Assembly (NCBI RefSeq): GCF_029784165.1
Contig: NC_073696.1
Location: 238,746,892-238,810,891 of the forward strand
DNA from: Wyeomyia smithii
Lineage: Eukaryota > Arthropoda > Insecta > Diptera > Culicidae
Length of the DNA: 64,000 nucleotides
Direction: 5' to 3'
Shown: positions 63,290 to 64,000 of the stretch, piece after piece
How the letters are laid out: each line of letters begins with the position of its first letter
Position numbering within the stretch: position 1 is the stretch's first letter
Position numbers and translations under genes: made by a program
The notes under the pieces: model-generated
Seen by the model: the letters and a program-made list of their open reading frames with translations, nothing else
Told to the model about the DNA's origin: nothing
Databases searched by the model: none

Positions 63290-63880
63290 TATGTGTTCGC
63301 AAATATGTTTCTATAACATTGATTTTCCTGTATCTCAGTGGCGTAGTGAGTAGGAAGGTGTAAAAAATTTCATCTTTTTGTAAGTTATTAAAAAGCTTTT
63401 AGACTCTGCTATATCTCACTGGCGTAGTTAAGAAGAAGGAAGAGGGGGGGGGGAGGAGGATGAATGTTGTCAACCTTTATTAATTTAAATAAACTATACG
63501 TCGTTTATCAGCATATATATCTCAATAACTGCAAATTATGTTTATTTCATAAGGGGGGGAACACAAAAAAAACAGGGAGGGGGTAAAAACAACAAATTTG
63601 TTCGTTGTCAAGACACGAACACTTTTAAATGCCAGACATAAAAATTGTGTAATTCTGTACACGTGGGCTCCCCAATACGAGGTATATTCCCGAGATATTG
63701 ATTTTTCTGTATCTCAATTCAAAAACGTAGTTAAAGGGAGGAGGAGTTACAACAACCTTCATTATTTTTTAATGGTCTAATAGTTGATGTCAAAAATTTG
63801 TATCTAGGAGATTTTGCATATCGGACATGTTTCTAAGATATTAATCTTTTTCCACTATCGTGTGCAAGCGAAGAGAGGGG
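63290..63880 (+). repeat. Degenerate repeat of a TATCTCAGTGGCGTAG unit
   Basis: CTGTATCTCAGTGGCGTAGT (near 63329), ATATCTCACTGGCGTAGTTA (near 63411) and CTGTATCTCAATTC..CGTAGTTAA (near 63708) are each followed by purine-rich runs such as GGGGGGGGGGAGGAGGA. The units diverge strongly, and no coding potential is seen. Confidence 0.55.
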
Positions 63881-64000
63881 GGAGACCGTAAATCAAATCC
63901 AAATCTATTTTATAGCTGCGTTGGTTCAGTTGAAGAGAATAATAATATTACAAAAAATAGTGAAGATAATCTCACTCTTGGAAAATATTTTTTTTTTAAT

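Noticed and set aside
1..64000. Endogenous viral elements
   Set aside because: All recognisable RT and transposase sequences belong to non-LTR retrotransposons or DNA transposons. No viral capsid, replicase or envelope-like frame was seen.

Overview
This is a eukaryotic window, most likely from a dipteran and probably a culicine mosquito. Its coding genes are small and intron-bearing, with GT-AG splicing and AATAAA signals. It contains tRNA-derived SINEs and non-LTR retrotransposons of the Jockey, CR1, LOA-like and RTE-like groups. It also holds hAT, Tc1/mariner, pogo-like and Mutator-like DNA elements and several MITEs. The species call is an inference from this repertoire; no single sequence proves it.

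Host genes are sparse. ND-AGGG (NDUFB2, a complex I subunit) lies at 60.1-60.6 kb with three exons. Two paralogous short secreted peptides with the same four-cysteine spacing lie at 5.99 kb (+) and 27.5 kb (-). A possible three-exon, 74-residue gene lies at 62.9-63.3 kb. Isolated exon-like ORFs are seen at 44.5, 57.8 and 61.5 kb.

The rest is repeats. One recurring family, called family W here, appears about six times (0.2-1.7, 7.2-8.7, 29.4-35.3, 36.0-36.95, 44.8-52.7 and 62.5-62.9 kb). It has characteristic left and right ends and a promoter-like block: CCAAT box, a TTCCCAAGCACGGTCGAC motif, a TATA box and an initiator. A full-length Jockey-type element with intact ORF1 and ORF2 (30.66-34.87 kb) is inserted at the predicted start site of one W promoter. 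Another W copy holds a hAT element with a perfect 8-bp target duplication, and that element carries a broken CR1 retrotransposon.

From 15.35 to 21.24 kb is a tandem satellite of 695-bp units (eight, the last degenerate). Two alternating variants give a 1,390-bp higher-order repeat. Each unit carries a TATA/initiator pair and compact GGCACC/GGTGCC hairpins. Right of the array are a hAT MITE with 8-bp target duplication, mariner remains and two head-to-head RTE fragments. The region 36.9-38.9 kb is a 5'-truncated LOA-like element. The regions 41.9-43.1 and 52.7-55.7 kb are two copies of a decayed Mutator-like transposase; the second is split by a Tc1/mariner insertion. Long, nearly perfect inverted repeats at 35.3, 36.5 and 62.2 kb would fold as hairpin RNAs. 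I saw no rRNA, canonical tRNA, CRISPR or virus-derived ORF.
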